DNA of 40,577 nucleotides from an uncultured Bacteroides sp. (GTDB lineage: Bacteria; Bacteroidota; Bacteroidia; Bacteroidales; Bacteroidaceae), in NCBI RefSeq assembly GCF_910585845.1, contig NZ_CAJUHF010000031.1:1-40577 (forward strand). Direction: 5' to 3'. Position numbers and translations under genes: made by a program. Position 1 is the stretch's first letter. Every line of letters starts with the position of its first letter. Positions 9,684 through 17,463 of the stretch are shown here, one piece after another. The notes below the pieces were generated by a model that saw nothing but the letters and a program-made list of their open reading frames with translations, did no database searches and had not been told where the DNA came from.

Positions 9684-9740
9684 ATCTCGTGAGACGAATA
9701 AATTCATCTCATGAGACTATTTTTTTCATCCCACGAGATG
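9640..9740. repeat. Cluster of related TCTCGTGAGA-type palindromes
   Basis: A 13-bp motif of type RTCTCRTGRGAYG recurs at 9663-9675, 9684-9696 and 9706-9718, and reversed at about 9640-9652 and 9727-9739. Copies are separated by GAATAAATT-type or T-rich spacers. GAGACGAAT (9691-9699) can pair with ATTCATCTC (9702-9710), so alternative hairpins are possible beside the main terminator. Confidence 0.75.
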
Positions 9741-9774
9741 ATTTTGCTTCTTCTGCGGGATGTTATCTGTGCTG

Positions 9775-11679
9775 TTATTTCTTCTTGGAAATCCGTTTGG
9801 CCCATCCTTCTTCGGTGAAGTCGGGTTCATTGTCGCGGAACTCCTTGTTGTTTCCTTGGAAGAACTGTTTCCAGTCGTCTTTTCTGCCGCGTGCATGGGT
9901 ATATCCCCGTTCTGCACGGCTCGGTTTGTTCTTTTTCTTTTCGGCAGGAGTGCTTTTGGAGTTGTTCTTTTCCTTTTTGCCGTGGCTACCATTGTCGTTT
10001 CTGCTATCGTTTCTGCGTTTTCCTTGGGTAGTAGCCTCCTTACTTTCTTCGCCGGCAATCTCGACGTTGACTTTGCGTCCGTTCCAAGTGGCACGTTTCA
10101 GTGATTTCACGACGTTTTTCGCTTCCTTCTCGTCCACTTCGAAGAATGAGAAGTTCTTCATCAGGTCGATACGGCCCAAGTCCACTCTTCCACGGGTATT
10201 GTTGTTCAGCAGGGTGATCAGTTCGTGCGGGAAGAAGTTGTCTATCTTGCCCAGGTTGATGAAAAGACGAGTATAACCCGGTTCCGCTTTTCGGGCGTTG
10301 GCATTGCTGCCTTTCCGGTTGCTGCCGTTTTGGCGTTCGGCGCGGCTGTCGGCAGGTATCTCGATGTCTTCGCGGTCGCGGTAATAATCCAGAAACCGGT
10401 TGAACTCGTGCGAAACCATACGCTTGATCAGGTCCTCTTTCGACAACCAGTCCAGTTTGCGGTAAATGTCGGGCATGAAGTCGGCAATTTCCTCTTCGTT
10501 CACTTTCACTTTCTCCAGGTCGTCGATCACCTTCAGCAGTTGCTTTTCGCAGATTTGCTTGCCGGTGGGCATTGTTCCCTGTTCGAACTTCTTGCCGATG
10601 GTACGTTCTATTTCGCGCATCTTCCCCTTCTCGCGCAGGTTGATGATGGCGATGGAGGTACCCGTCTTTCCGGCTCGTCCCGTACGTCCGCTACGGTGGG
10701 TGTAGCTTTCGGTGTCGTCAGGCAGGCCATAGTTGATGACGTGTGTCAGGTCGTCCACGTCCAAACCGCGTGCGGCAACGTCCGTGGCAACCAATATTTG
10801 CAGGTTTCGGATGCGGAATTTCTGCATTACGGCGTCACGCTGCGCCTGACTCAGCTCGCCATGCAGTGAGTCGGCGTTGTATCCTTCCTGCATCAGCTTG
10901 TCGGCAATCTCTTGTGTCTCCTTGCGTGTACGGCAGAAGATAATGCCATATATCTGCGGATAATAATCCACGATGCGTTTCAGTGCCGCATATTTGTCTT
11001 TGGCATGAACGCAGAAAGCTACGTGTTTCACGTTGCTGGTACCTTCGTTCTTCCGGCCAATGGTGATTTCTTTTGCATTGCGGAGGTATTTCTTGGAGAT
11101 GCGTGCTATCTCCGGACTCATCGTGGCGGAGAACAGCAACGTGTTGCGTTCCTGCGGCACGTCGGCAAGGATGGCGTTGATGCTGTCGGTGAATCCCATA
11201 TTGAGCATCTCGTCGGCCTCGTCCATTACTACGTTCTGTATGGTGGCGAGCGACACGGTTTTTCGTTCCATCAGGTCAATCAATCGTCCGGGAGTGGCTA
11301 CAATGATATGCACGCCTTGTTTTAGTGCGCGTATCTGGCTGTCGATGGACGAACCGCCATATACGGGCAATACCCGCAGACCGGCGATGTATTTGGAATA
11401 ATCACTCAGGTCGCCTGCTATCTGTAAGCAGAGTTCACGTGTAGGACAAAGTATAAGCGACTGTGGAATCCGTTGTTTTACGTCTATCTTCTGGATAAGC
11501 GGTAGTCCGAATGCTGCGGTCTTTCCTGTTCCTGTCTGTGCAAGTGCTACGATATCGTTATTTTCACCCAAAAGGTAGGGGATTACTTCCTCTTGCACCG
11601 GCATGGGATTCTCATATCCCATTTCTTCAATGGCGCGGCGTATCTCCGGCGACACACCGAGCTCTTCAAAATTCTTCAT
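9775..11679 (-). CDS. DEAD-box RNA helicase with DbpA-type RNA-binding domain
   Basis: A 634-residue ATP-dependent RNA helicase that probably acts on structured RNA or ribosome assembly. Core motifs are in order: Q-motif region GYENPMPVQ (21-29), Walker A TGTGKT (49-54), DEAD (153-156), SAT (184-186), and HRSGRTGRAGKTG in the second RecA lobe. Residues about 469-542 form a DbpA-like RNA-binding domain (GYTRLFINLGKID to WNGRKVNVEIA). The last ~92 residues are a basic, low-complexity tail rich in Lys, Arg, Asn and Ser, probably disordered and RNA-binding. CsdA/DeaD-type helicases share this plan. A -7-like element sits at 11712-11719. Confidence 0.95.
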   Translation of the reverse strand: MKNFEELGVSPEIRRAIEEMGYENPMPVQEEVIPYLLGENNDIVALAQTGTGKTAAFGLPLIQKIDVKQRIPQSLILCPTRELCLQIAGDLSDYSKYIAGLRVLPVYGGSSIDSQIRALKQGVHIIVATPGRLIDLMERKTVSLATIQNVVMDEADEMLNMGFTDSINAILADVPQERNTLLFSATMSPEIARISKKYLRNAKEITIGRKNEGTSNVKHVAFCVHAKDKYAALKRIVDYYPQIYGIIFCRTRKETQEIADKLMQEGYNADSLHGELSQAQRDAVMQKFRIRNLQILVATDVAARGLDVDDLTHVINYGLPDDTESYTHRSGRTGRAGKTGTSIAIINLREKGKMREIERTIGKKFEQGTMPTGKQICEKQLLKVIDDLEKVKVNEEEIADFMPDIYRKLDWLSKEDLIKRMVSHEFNRFLDYYRDREDIEIPADSRAERQNGSNRKGSNANARKAEPGYTRLFINLGKIDNFFPHELITLLNNNTRGRVDLGRIDLMKNFSFFEVDEKEAKNVVKSLKRATWNGRKVNVEIAGEESKEATTQGKRRNDSRNDNGSHGKKEKNNSKSTPAEKKKNKPSRAERGYTHARGRKDDWKQFFQGNNKEFRDNEPDFTEEGWAKRISKKK

Positions 11680-11711
11680 TAAATCTTTGTATCTCTTTTA
11701 TATTTAGGGCG

Positions 11712-11719
11712 CAAAGATA
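11712..11719 (-). promoter_or_regulatory. Bacteroides -7 element for the helicase gene
   Basis: On the minus strand this reads TATCTTTG, matching TAnnTTTG, about 33 bases before the helicase start codon. No clear -33 TTTG was seen. Confidence 0.6.
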
Positions 11720-11754
11720 GGAATAAATGCTGAGATACACAGCAGACTTGGCTC

Positions 11755-12822
11755 CTAATCGTTCTTCACCAGCAGGATTTTCTGCAATTTCTTTATCTCT
11801 TCTTTACTCAGTCCGATGGCCATTTGCAGATAAGTATCCATATCGCCGTACGTACGCTCTATCTCCTCTTTGGCGGCGTTCAGGAAGTCTTCCCTTGCCG
11901 AGTAGATGGTGGTGATGGCTTCTTGCGAGCGTGCAGGCAGGTTGTAGGCGTATCGGGAAGCGCTGGGGATGTTGAAGTAATCGTTGCTGAGGCGGTAATC
12001 CTCCATAATGATGTCGTCGTTCACGCGGAGCGAAGCCAATATCAGTGCTGCGGCAATGCCGGTACGTCCTTTGCCGGACGAGCAATGGATGACGACGGGA
12101 TAGTTGTCGCTGTCCAGCAGGATGTCGAACATCTGCCGGAACTCTTTGCGGTAGTTCGTCACTAATTCGCGGTTGATTCGTTCCACCATGCGGTAGACGG
12201 TGTCGCTCTTTATCGTTTGCTCTTGGATTCCTTGCAGGATGTCTTCCATGTCTCCCGCTTTAATGGGGATATGGACGACGTTAAATCCCGGTTGCAGTGT
12301 GGCGCGGTCCTTCAGTTCCGATTCCGACCGGAGATCGATTATCGTCTTGATGCCGATGTTCTTCAGTTCTCTGCGCGAATAGTATTCCAGACTGTCTATT
12401 TGCGCCGATCGGTAGAGCATGCCCCAACGCACCCGTTTCTTGGTGGGATATGACGGATATCCGCCCAAGTCGCGGAAGTTTTGTATGCCGGGAATATTGA
12501 CATTACGGGTAGCCAGCTTTACACGATACTTGTCGTTGAATACCAGCATATAGTAGTAACGTCGTGCCGGGTCGGTGGTGACAATTGTCATGCGCTGGTC
12601 GGCTATGTTTGCCATAGCTACGGGCGAACTTTCGGGGATATTGTCAGGATCGGTCGATGCATATACTTTTACGCCCCCTTGGATGAGGGGCGTAATTTCC
12701 CATTTCACGATACTGTTTCCTACGTTGTTCTCTTCGCAAACGACAGAAATGTGAGGCGTCGTGCCGCTGCAAGCGGGCAGCAGCAACATGCATGTTAGCA
12801 AATTCAACAGATTTCGATACAT
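11755..12822 (-). CDS. Lipoprotein protein-tyrosine phosphatase
   Basis: From the ATG at 12822 the protein has 355 residues and begins with a signal peptide and lipobox LPAC (Cys18). The longer frame from 12849 would start inside the promoter element at 12847-12854, so the shorter start is chosen. An N-terminal ~100-residue region looks like a beta-sandwich (KVYASTDPDN, RRYYYMLVFNDKY). A tyrosine-phosphatase domain follows, with NFRDLGG (114-120) and P-loop HCSSGKGRTG (245-254; nucleophile Cys246, phosphate-binding Arg252). Proteins of this type (Y_phosphatase3 family) hydrolyse phosphotyrosine or other phosphate esters. An envelope location is inferred from the lipobox. The natural substrate is not evident. 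The neighbouring genes do not define a pathway. Confidence 0.88.
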   Translation of the reverse strand: MYRNLLNLLTCMLLLPACSGTTPHISVVCEENNVGNSIVKWEITPLIQGGVKVYASTDPDNIPESSPVAMANIADQRMTIVTTDPARRYYYMLVFNDKYRVKLATRNVNIPGIQNFRDLGGYPSYPTKKRVRWGMLYRSAQIDSLEYYSRRELKNIGIKTIIDLRSESELKDRATLQPGFNVVHIPIKAGDMEDILQGIQEQTIKSDTVYRMVERINRELVTNYRKEFRQMFDILLDSDNYPVVIHCSSGKGRTGIAAALILASLRVNDDIIMEDYRLSNDYFNIPSASRYAYNLPARSQEAITTIYSAREDFLNAAKEEIERTYGDMDTYLQMAIGLSKEEIKKLQKILLVKND

Positions 12823-12846
12823 AGTTTGATTATCTGGCATATACTG

Positions 12847-12854
12847 CAAAGATA
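12847..12854 (-). promoter_or_regulatory. Bacteroides -7 element for the phosphatase gene
   Basis: Minus-strand TATCTTTG, matching TAnnTTTG. It is placed about 25 bases before the chosen ATG at 12822 and overlaps the alternative ATG at 12849, which supports the shorter protein. Confidence 0.65.
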
Positions 12855-12923
12855 TGTATTCTGCTGACTTTCGTCACTCTCGGCCGTAGAGTTTCACAGA
12901 GTTTTTTCTCCTTTAACGGGGAT

Positions 12924-13853
12924 TTAGTTAATGCGAGGCAATTGCCGGGCAAATTCCATCGATACGGAGTTGTTGAAACTTCGGCACACATCTGCCGCAA
13001 ATTCGGTTCCGCAACGGATGATCTTGTCCCATGTCGCTTCATCCACTCTGCCCAAATCACGGTATCGCACGTCGTATTTCAACAATCCATAGATAATGCC
13101 GGCGTTGAAATTGTCGCCTGCGCCGATGGTGCTGACTGCTTCCAACGGAGCGACCGGATAGTCTTTGACGACACTGTCCGTGCGCAACGAGATTTCTTTG
13201 GCACCGGCAGTACAGAGAAAGTTAGGGCAATAGAAGTGGATTTTGTCTTTATACAATTTGTCCACATCCTTCTGATTATACATATAGAAGAAATCTTCGA
13301 CAGAACCCCGCACAATGTCGGCATACTCCAGGTTTTCGATAATGGTAGGAGCCAGCTTCAGTGCCTCGTTCTTGTGCGAGGAGCGGAAGTTCGGATCGTA
13401 ATAGACAATGGCTCTCTTGTCGCGCGCCTGCTCCAGCAGTTCCAGCACTTTGTCGCGCAACACCGGATTCAAGGCGAAGTAGGAACCGAAGACCACAATG
13501 TCATCTTCCTCCAACTTCGGATAAGCTACATCCAGACGTTGCTTGGGATAATCCTTATAAAAAATGTATTCCGCATCGCCCTGTTCGTTGAGGTGTGCCA
13601 GCGACACGGGCGATTTGCCGTCGGGAAACACGTTGACATGGTCGGTAGACATACCACTTTCCTGCATGAATTGCAAGATGGTGTTACCCACCCAGTCGTT
13701 ACCTGTTTCACTGATGAAACTTACGGGAACTCCGGCTCGTGCCAATGACACGATACCGTTGAATACTGAACCACCCGGTACGGCAGCAGTCGGCTGTCCG
13801 TTGCGGAAGATGATGTCGAGAATGGTTTCGCCAATACCGATTACTTTTCGCAT
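12924..13853 (-). CDS. PfkB-family carbohydrate kinase
   Basis: A 309-residue cytoplasmic sugar kinase. The N-terminal IGIGETILDII and GGSVFNGIVSLARAG (27-41) match the substrate-binding start of ribokinase/fructokinase-like enzymes. STIGAGDNFNAGI (241-253) is PfkB signature 2, with catalytic base Asp247. The order and length fit fructokinase-like members, but the sugar cannot be fixed from motifs. Its start overlaps the end of the KdsD-like gene by 13 bases, so the two are very probably translated from one message and may act on related sugar phosphates. Confidence 0.92.
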   Translation of the reverse strand: MRKVIGIGETILDIIFRNGQPTAAVPGGSVFNGIVSLARAGVPVSFISETGNDWVGNTILQFMQESGMSTDHVNVFPDGKSPVSLAHLNEQGDAEYIFYKDYPKQRLDVAYPKLEEDDIVVFGSYFALNPVLRDKVLELLEQARDKRAIVYYDPNFRSSHKNEALKLAPTIIENLEYADIVRGSVEDFFYMYNQKDVDKLYKDKIHFYCPNFLCTAGAKEISLRTDSVVKDYPVAPLEAVSTIGAGDNFNAGIIYGLLKYDVRYRDLGRVDEATWDKIIRCGTEFAADVCRSFNNSVSMEFARQLPRIN

Positions 13854-14446
13854 AATTTTCTTGATTTTTCACCCAGATAACCGCCGTGGTGACGTTTGGA
13901 GTAGTCTTCGATGGTAAATCCGGTCTTTTTCATTACTTGCACAACAAGAATATCGCCAATGACCGTCATGACAGTGGTCGAAGTGGTGGGGGTCATACCC
14001 AGTGCACATACTTCATCCGGTTTTCCGGTGCTGAGGCATACGTCTGATTCGTCGGCCAGCGGACTATTCGGATTTCCGGTGATAACAATAAACTTGAGGT
14101 CAGGATTCAAATTGCGGGCCAACTGCGTGAGTTCTACGATCTCACGTGTCTTCCCGGAGTTGGATATCAGCAACAACAGGTCATTCTCCTGCAAGATACC
14201 CAAATCTCCGTGTTGCGCTTCGCTGGGATGCAGAAATACGGACGGGATGCCCGTAGAGCAAAATGTCGTGGCGATGTTCATGGCGATTTGACCAGCTTTT
14301 CCCATGCCCGAAGTCACCAGCTTGCCTTTCCGGTGGTGGATTTGTTCTACGATAAGTCCTACAGCACGTTCGTAGGCATCCGTTATGGGGATGTTCAACA
14401 CGGCTTGCGCCTCTTTCTGCAAAAGCTCTTGAATGGATGCAATCAT
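13841..14446 (-). CDS. Single-domain KdsD/KpsF-like sugar-phosphate isomerase
   Basis: From ATG 14446 the protein has 201 residues: a single SIS domain. The family interconverts D-ribulose-5-phosphate and D-arabinose-5-phosphate, the first step towards Kdo of lipopolysaccharide. Family residues seen are TSGMGKAGQ (Lys50 at the KdsD Lys59 position), HPSEAQHGDLG (73-83), ISNSGKT, and RHHGGYLG near the C-terminus (His186 at the KdsD His193 position). The chain ends where the CBS pair of E. coli KdsD would begin, so it is CBS-less by design rather than broken; single-domain forms are known in Bacteroides. The longer frame to 14551 adds a non-homologous N-terminus and is not used. It is co-transcribed with the PfkB kinase gene. 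Confidence 0.85.
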   Translation of the reverse strand: MIASIQELLQKEAQAVLNIPITDAYERAVGLIVEQIHHRKGKLVTSGMGKAGQIAMNIATTFCSTGIPSVFLHPSEAQHGDLGILQENDLLLLISNSGKTREIVELTQLARNLNPDLKFIVITGNPNSPLADESDVCLSTGKPDEVCALGMTPTTSTTVMTVIGDILVVQVMKKTGFTIEDYSKRHHGGYLGEKSRKLCEK

Positions 14447-14746
14447 TATACTATTTTTGTTAGTAGTTAGGTTATAGCCTACAAATATCTGTAATTTTCC
14501 ATAAATGGCAATAGGTTTTATTGTATTTTTTTTGGAGGCAAATAGGGACAAGATTCATCAGTTTCCGCTTTCTTTAAAGTCAGTTCCCACTTTCTTTAAA
14601 GTCAATTTCAATTTTCTGTAAACCCCGTTCTTGCTCTCTTTAAATAAGATAAGTTGCATTTTCCATCACTTTTTCATACAGATAAGAGAACAAGGTATGC
14701 TATTTCCACTATATTTGCACTCTCAATCACTTTTAAAAATTCAGAT
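14447..14746. promoter_or_regulatory. Divergent intergenic region with 22-bp periodic repeats
   Basis: This 300-base gap lies between the kdsD-like and M16 genes. Four imperfect units at 22-bp spacing start at 14568, 14590, 14612 and 14634. Their cores are CTTTCTTTAAAG (exact in the first two), TTTTCTGTAAAC and CTCTCTTTAAAT. The M16 -7 element TATATTTG lies at 14710-14717. Two helical turns per unit would place all copies on one DNA face, so an operator array is possible; simple repeat decay is the alternative. Confidence 0.6.
14710..14717 (+). promoter_or_regulatory. Bacteroides -7 element for the M16 peptidase gene
   Basis: TATATTTG, matching TAnnTTTG, 30 bases upstream of the ATG at 14747. 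An upstream ATG at 14654 precedes this element and so would not be in the transcript. Confidence 0.65.
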
Positions 14747-15997
14747 ATGACAAAGAAACCCAAAATTCTCCCCTACGGGAGACCTAATCTGCATACACTT
14801 GCCAATGGTTTGCGCATCATTCATTATCCGAGCCTTTCGGACGTAACTTATTGTGGCTTTGCTGTTGATGCGGGCACGCGTGACGAACTGGATCATGAAC
14901 AGGGCATGGCGCATTTCGTAGAACACCTTATCTTCAAGGGAACCCGGAAACGGAAAGCTTGGCACATACTCAACCGCATGGAAAATGTGGGTGGCGACCT
15001 GAATGCTTATACCAATAAGGAAGAGACCGTTATCTATTCGGCATTTCTAAATGAGCATTTAGGACGTGCGTTCGAGTTACTGGTAGATATTGTATTTCAC
15101 TCCACGTTTCCGGAGCGTGAGATTGAAAAAGAAACGGATGTGATTATTGATGAAATACAGTCGTACGAAGATAACCCTTCCGAACTTATTTTCGACGATT
15201 TCGAGAATATGATTTTCCGCGGACATCCGTTGGGACGTAACATCCTGGGTAATCCTGAACATCTGAAAACTTTCCGTAGCGAGGACGCCGCGGCTTTTAC
15301 TTCCCGTTTCTATCATCCGGGAAATATGATTTTTTTCGTATGGGGGACTTTGGATATCGATCCTATTATCCGTTTGGCAAAGAGGCTTCTTGCCGACGTG
15401 CCCGCTGTGTCGGTCGACAATCGCCGTACGCCTCCGCCCCTTTATGTCCCTGAAAGGCTTGTCGTGCATAAAGATACCCATCAGGCCCATGTGATGATAG
15501 GTAGCCGGGGGTATGATGCACACGATGACAAGCGTACCGCACTTTATCTGCTGAACAATATCCTTGGCGGTCCCGGCATGAATAGCCGTCTGAACCTTGC
15601 CTTGCGCGAGCGCCGCGGTCTGGTTTACAATGTAGAGTCCAATTTGACTTCCTATACGGATACCGGAGTCTTCTGTACCTATTTTGGTTGCGACCAGAAG
15701 GATGTGGATACTTGTATCGGGCTGTTGATGAAGGAGTTGAAACGGATGCGCGATGTCAAGATGACCTCAATGCAGCTTGCCGCAGCGAAGAAGCAACTGA
15801 TAGGACAGATTGGCGTGGCTTCGGATAACAATGAAAACAATGCGCTCAGCATGGCGAAGATATTCCTGCATTATGATAAATACGAGGATCCCGAAGATGT
15901 CTGTGAACGTATCGAACAACTCACTCCGGAAAACTTGCTGGAAGTGGCCAATGAGATGTTTGCGGAAGATTATCTTTCGACGCTGATTTATTGCTGA
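14747..15997 (+). CDS. M16-family zinc peptidase
   Basis: A 416-residue insulinase/mitochondrial-processing-peptidase-like protein. The inverted zinc motif HFVEH is at 56-60, and the third zinc ligand is probably Glu136 in DVIIDEIQSYEDNP. The C-terminal half carries the R-x-GLVYNVES motif (LRERRGLVYNVES) that lines the substrate chamber in active M16 enzymes. There is no signal peptide, so a cytoplasmic location is likely. The start at 14747 (MTKKPKILPYGRPN) follows the promoter; the extended frame from 14654 adds low-quality sequence. The 3' end overlaps queH on the opposite strand by 10 bases. Confidence 0.93.
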   Translation: MTKKPKILPYGRPNLHTLANGLRIIHYPSLSDVTYCGFAVDAGTRDELDHEQGMAHFVEHLIFKGTRKRKAWHILNRMENVGGDLNAYTNKEETVIYSAFLNEHLGRAFELLVDIVFHSTFPEREIEKETDVIIDEIQSYEDNPSELIFDDFENMIFRGHPLGRNILGNPEHLKTFRSEDAAAFTSRFYHPGNMIFFVWGTLDIDPIIRLAKRLLADVPAVSVDNRRTPPPLYVPERLVVHKDTHQAHVMIGSRGYDAHDDKRTALYLLNNILGGPGMNSRLNLALRERRGLVYNVESNLTSYTDTGVFCTYFGCDQKDVDTCIGLLMKELKRMRDVKMTSMQLAAAKKQLIGQIGVASDNNENNALSMAKIFLHYDKYEDPEDVCERIEQLTPENLLEVANEMFAEDYLSTLIYC

Positions 15998-16566
15998 TTG
16001 AGTCTGCGCATACTGAACTCACATCCGCAATACTGCTGGTTGTAGAATCCATATTCTTTAAGGAGCTGGTTTCGCCGGTCTTGCAATCCTCCTTTTCGCC
16101 AGTTCTGTTCCCAGAAGATGGTGCCGGGATAGAGGGCGGCGGCACGGCGTCCTGCTTCGTTTATCTGGTCGAGGCTTTTCCAACGGGAAGAGGCGAGGGT
16201 AGTGGTGAACAGGCTGAAACCATGTCCCGAGGCATAACGGGCGGTCTCTGTCAGGCGGTGGGTGAAGCATTGCAGGCAACGGTTACCACGTTCAGGTTCA
16301 TCTTCCATGCCTTGCATGGAGCAACGCCACTGCCGGTAGTCATAATCGCCGTCGATAAAATCAAGTCCAAGGTCGCGGGTGTAACGGATGGCTTCGTTTT
16401 TCCGTATTTCGTACTCCTTTTGGGGGTAGATATTGGGGTTATAGTAGAACAGGGTCGGGCGGATGTCGTTGGCAAGCAAGCATTCGATGATGGCAGAAGA
16501 ACAAGGAGCACAACAGGAGTGCAGCAATACTTTGTTCTCATTGTTGGGAGTCTGAAGTTTCAGCAT
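15988..16566 (-). CDS. queH: Epoxyqueuosine reductase QueH
   Basis: A 192-residue enzyme of the DUF208/QueH family. It reduces epoxyqueuosine in tRNA to queuosine, the last step of queuosine synthesis, replacing QueG. The Cys pattern is characteristic: HSCCAPCSS (Cys18, Cys19, Cys22), RCLQC (Cys97, Cys100) and YCGC (Cys180, Cys182), which bind iron-sulfur and metal centres. The central FTTTLASSRWKSLDQIN motif is also typical. It is convergent with, and overlaps, the M16 peptidase gene by 10 bases. A gene-free repeat block lies upstream of its start. Confidence 0.93.
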   Translation of the reverse strand: MLKLQTPNNENKVLLHSCCAPCSSAIIECLLANDIRPTLFYYNPNIYPQKEYEIRKNEAIRYTRDLGLDFIDGDYDYRQWRCSMQGMEDEPERGNRCLQCFTHRLTETARYASGHGFSLFTTTLASSRWKSLDQINEAGRRAAALYPGTIFWEQNWRKGGLQDRRNQLLKEYGFYNQQYCGCEFSMRRLNQQ

Positions 16567-16788
16567 AGTTCTTTAAATTTCAATATAGACTTAAAAAAAC
16601 AGATATTCATTACTCGGATATAATTGAAATTTGGTGACTGCAAATATACGGAATATACCTTTTGGCGGAATGGAATCAGTATATATTTTATTCTATTCCT
16701 ATCTTATCTTATCTTATTCTTTGGCAGAATTGAAATATCACGTATCCGGGAATTTTGGAGTGGCTAAAGTAAAGTTCACGTTTGTGTC
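16567..16788. other. Gene-free spacer upstream of queH, start of repeat block
   Basis: No credible gene is seen. The part 16721-16780 is the sequence shared, inverted, with window positions 1-52. A simple run of TTATC units (TATCTTATCTTATCTTAT, about 16700-16717) precedes it. Confidence 0.6.
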
Positions 16789-16893
16789 GCTAAACCTTAA
16801 CATTGTCATGCTAAACCTCAACATTATCATGCCAAACCTCAACATTATCATGCCAAACCTCAACATTGTCATGTCAAACCTTAGCTTTGGCCT
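16789..16893 (+). repeat. 21-bp tandem repeat, five units
   Basis: Five consecutive 21-bp units start at 16789, 16810, 16831, 16852 and 16873, with consensus GCTAAACCTYAACATTRTCAT; the last is divergent. A shorter version occurs at 39919-39980. The minus strand can be read as a repeated MLRFGMI-type peptide, but this follows from the repeat period being a multiple of three. Confidence 0.9.
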
Positions 16894-16937
16894 GATAGAG
16901 TTTGTATGTACTACAAAGTTTGTGTACATGCCTACAA

Positions 16938-17100
16938 CTATAGACCGTGATGAATACGCGGAACCAACGTGGAAGGGGGCGATAAACCACGGACGGAAGC
17001 ACGGGTAAATAAGTTCTTCCTTTTATAAGATGTTTCACCATAAGCTGCTGTTTTCTATGTGATTAACGGATAGGTGAAAGATGTGAGGGTGAAATATGGT
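16938..17100. repeat. Host repeat module, copy A (inverted relative to copy B)
   Basis: The segment 16938-16971 matches the reverse complement of 40466-40499 at 33 of 34 positions. The segment 17027-17045 (AAGATGTTTCACCATAAGC) matches the reverse complement of 40413-40431 exactly. The stretch running up to 17100 (GATGTGAGGGTGAAATATGG) matches sequence next to the second MITE. The stretches between are more diverged. Confidence 0.85.
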
Positions 17101-17108
17101 ATTTATTT

Positions 17109-17295
17109 GGTTCTTCGTCACTTTTGGGGCAGTAAAATATACTAAACACCTTTATCTATAGACTATACCAGCTTATTTAAGGGAATAAAATTAAAGCTAT
17201 CAAAAGACACATGTTCAATAGGACAAGCATTACCTTGTTAGGCAATAAATTTACTAGCTTTAACACATGAACTGCCCCAAAAGTGACGAAGAACC
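17109..17295. mobile_element. 187-bp MITE, copy 1
   Basis: Both ends carry a perfect 25-bp terminal inverted repeat beginning GGTTCTTCGTCACTTTTGG. The element is flanked by an exact 8-bp target duplication, ATTTATTT, at 17101-17108 and 17296-17303. The 137-bp interior has no gene. It is identical to copy 2 (40163-40349) at 186 of 187 positions, the one difference being C versus T at 17150. The GGTTCTTCGTCA start and 8-bp duplications resemble ISL3-family ends, so an ISL3 transposase elsewhere may mobilise it; that assignment is inference. Confidence 0.93.
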
Positions 17296-17374
17296 ATTTA
17301 TTTTCGATTGTTGTTTGGGTTCGGAGAATACATCACGTACAAAAGAAGTAATGGAAGGTATCATAACATTATTA

Positions 17375-17460
17375 GTTATGCTCCATTACATTACTTGTTA
17401 TGCTCCGTTACATTACTTGTTATGCTCCATAACATTACTTGTTATGAGACATAACAAATA
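17375..17460. repeat. 22-bp tandem repeat next to MITE copy 1
   Basis: Units of type GTTATGCTCCRTTACATTAC plus TT start at 17375, 17397 and 17419, with a partial unit at 17441. Its inverted counterpart is at 39997-40084. The array ends about three bases before the stop of the DUF2851 gene on the minus strand. Confidence 0.9.
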
Positions 17461-17463
17461 ATG

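Noticed and set aside
9668..10276. 202-residue plus-strand Phe/Ser-rich frame opposite the helicase tail
   Set aside because: Its composition mirrors the Lys/Arg-rich helicase C-terminus read in reverse and has no independent support.
12942..13748. 268-residue plus-strand frame opposite the PfkB kinase
   Set aside because: Antisense shadow of a clear gene on the minus strand.
14447..14551. N-terminal extension of the KdsD-like protein
   Set aside because: The added 35 residues do not resemble the family, and MIASIQELLQ at 14446 matches the usual SIS start.
16738..16929. Minus-strand frame encoding repeated MLRFGMI peptides as a gene
   Set aside because: It is produced by the 21-bp period; there is no signal for translation and the related copy at 39919 has a different frame structure.
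16789..17460. Short regular repeats as a possible CRISPR array
   Set aside because: Units of 21 and 22 bp are directly adjacent, with no unique spacers and no cas genes nearby.
17267..17461. Plus-strand frame starting MNCPKSDEEP (and its twin at 40321-40509)
   Set aside because: The start lies in the MITE terminal repeat and the rest in flanking repeats; the two twins share only the MITE-derived N-terminus.
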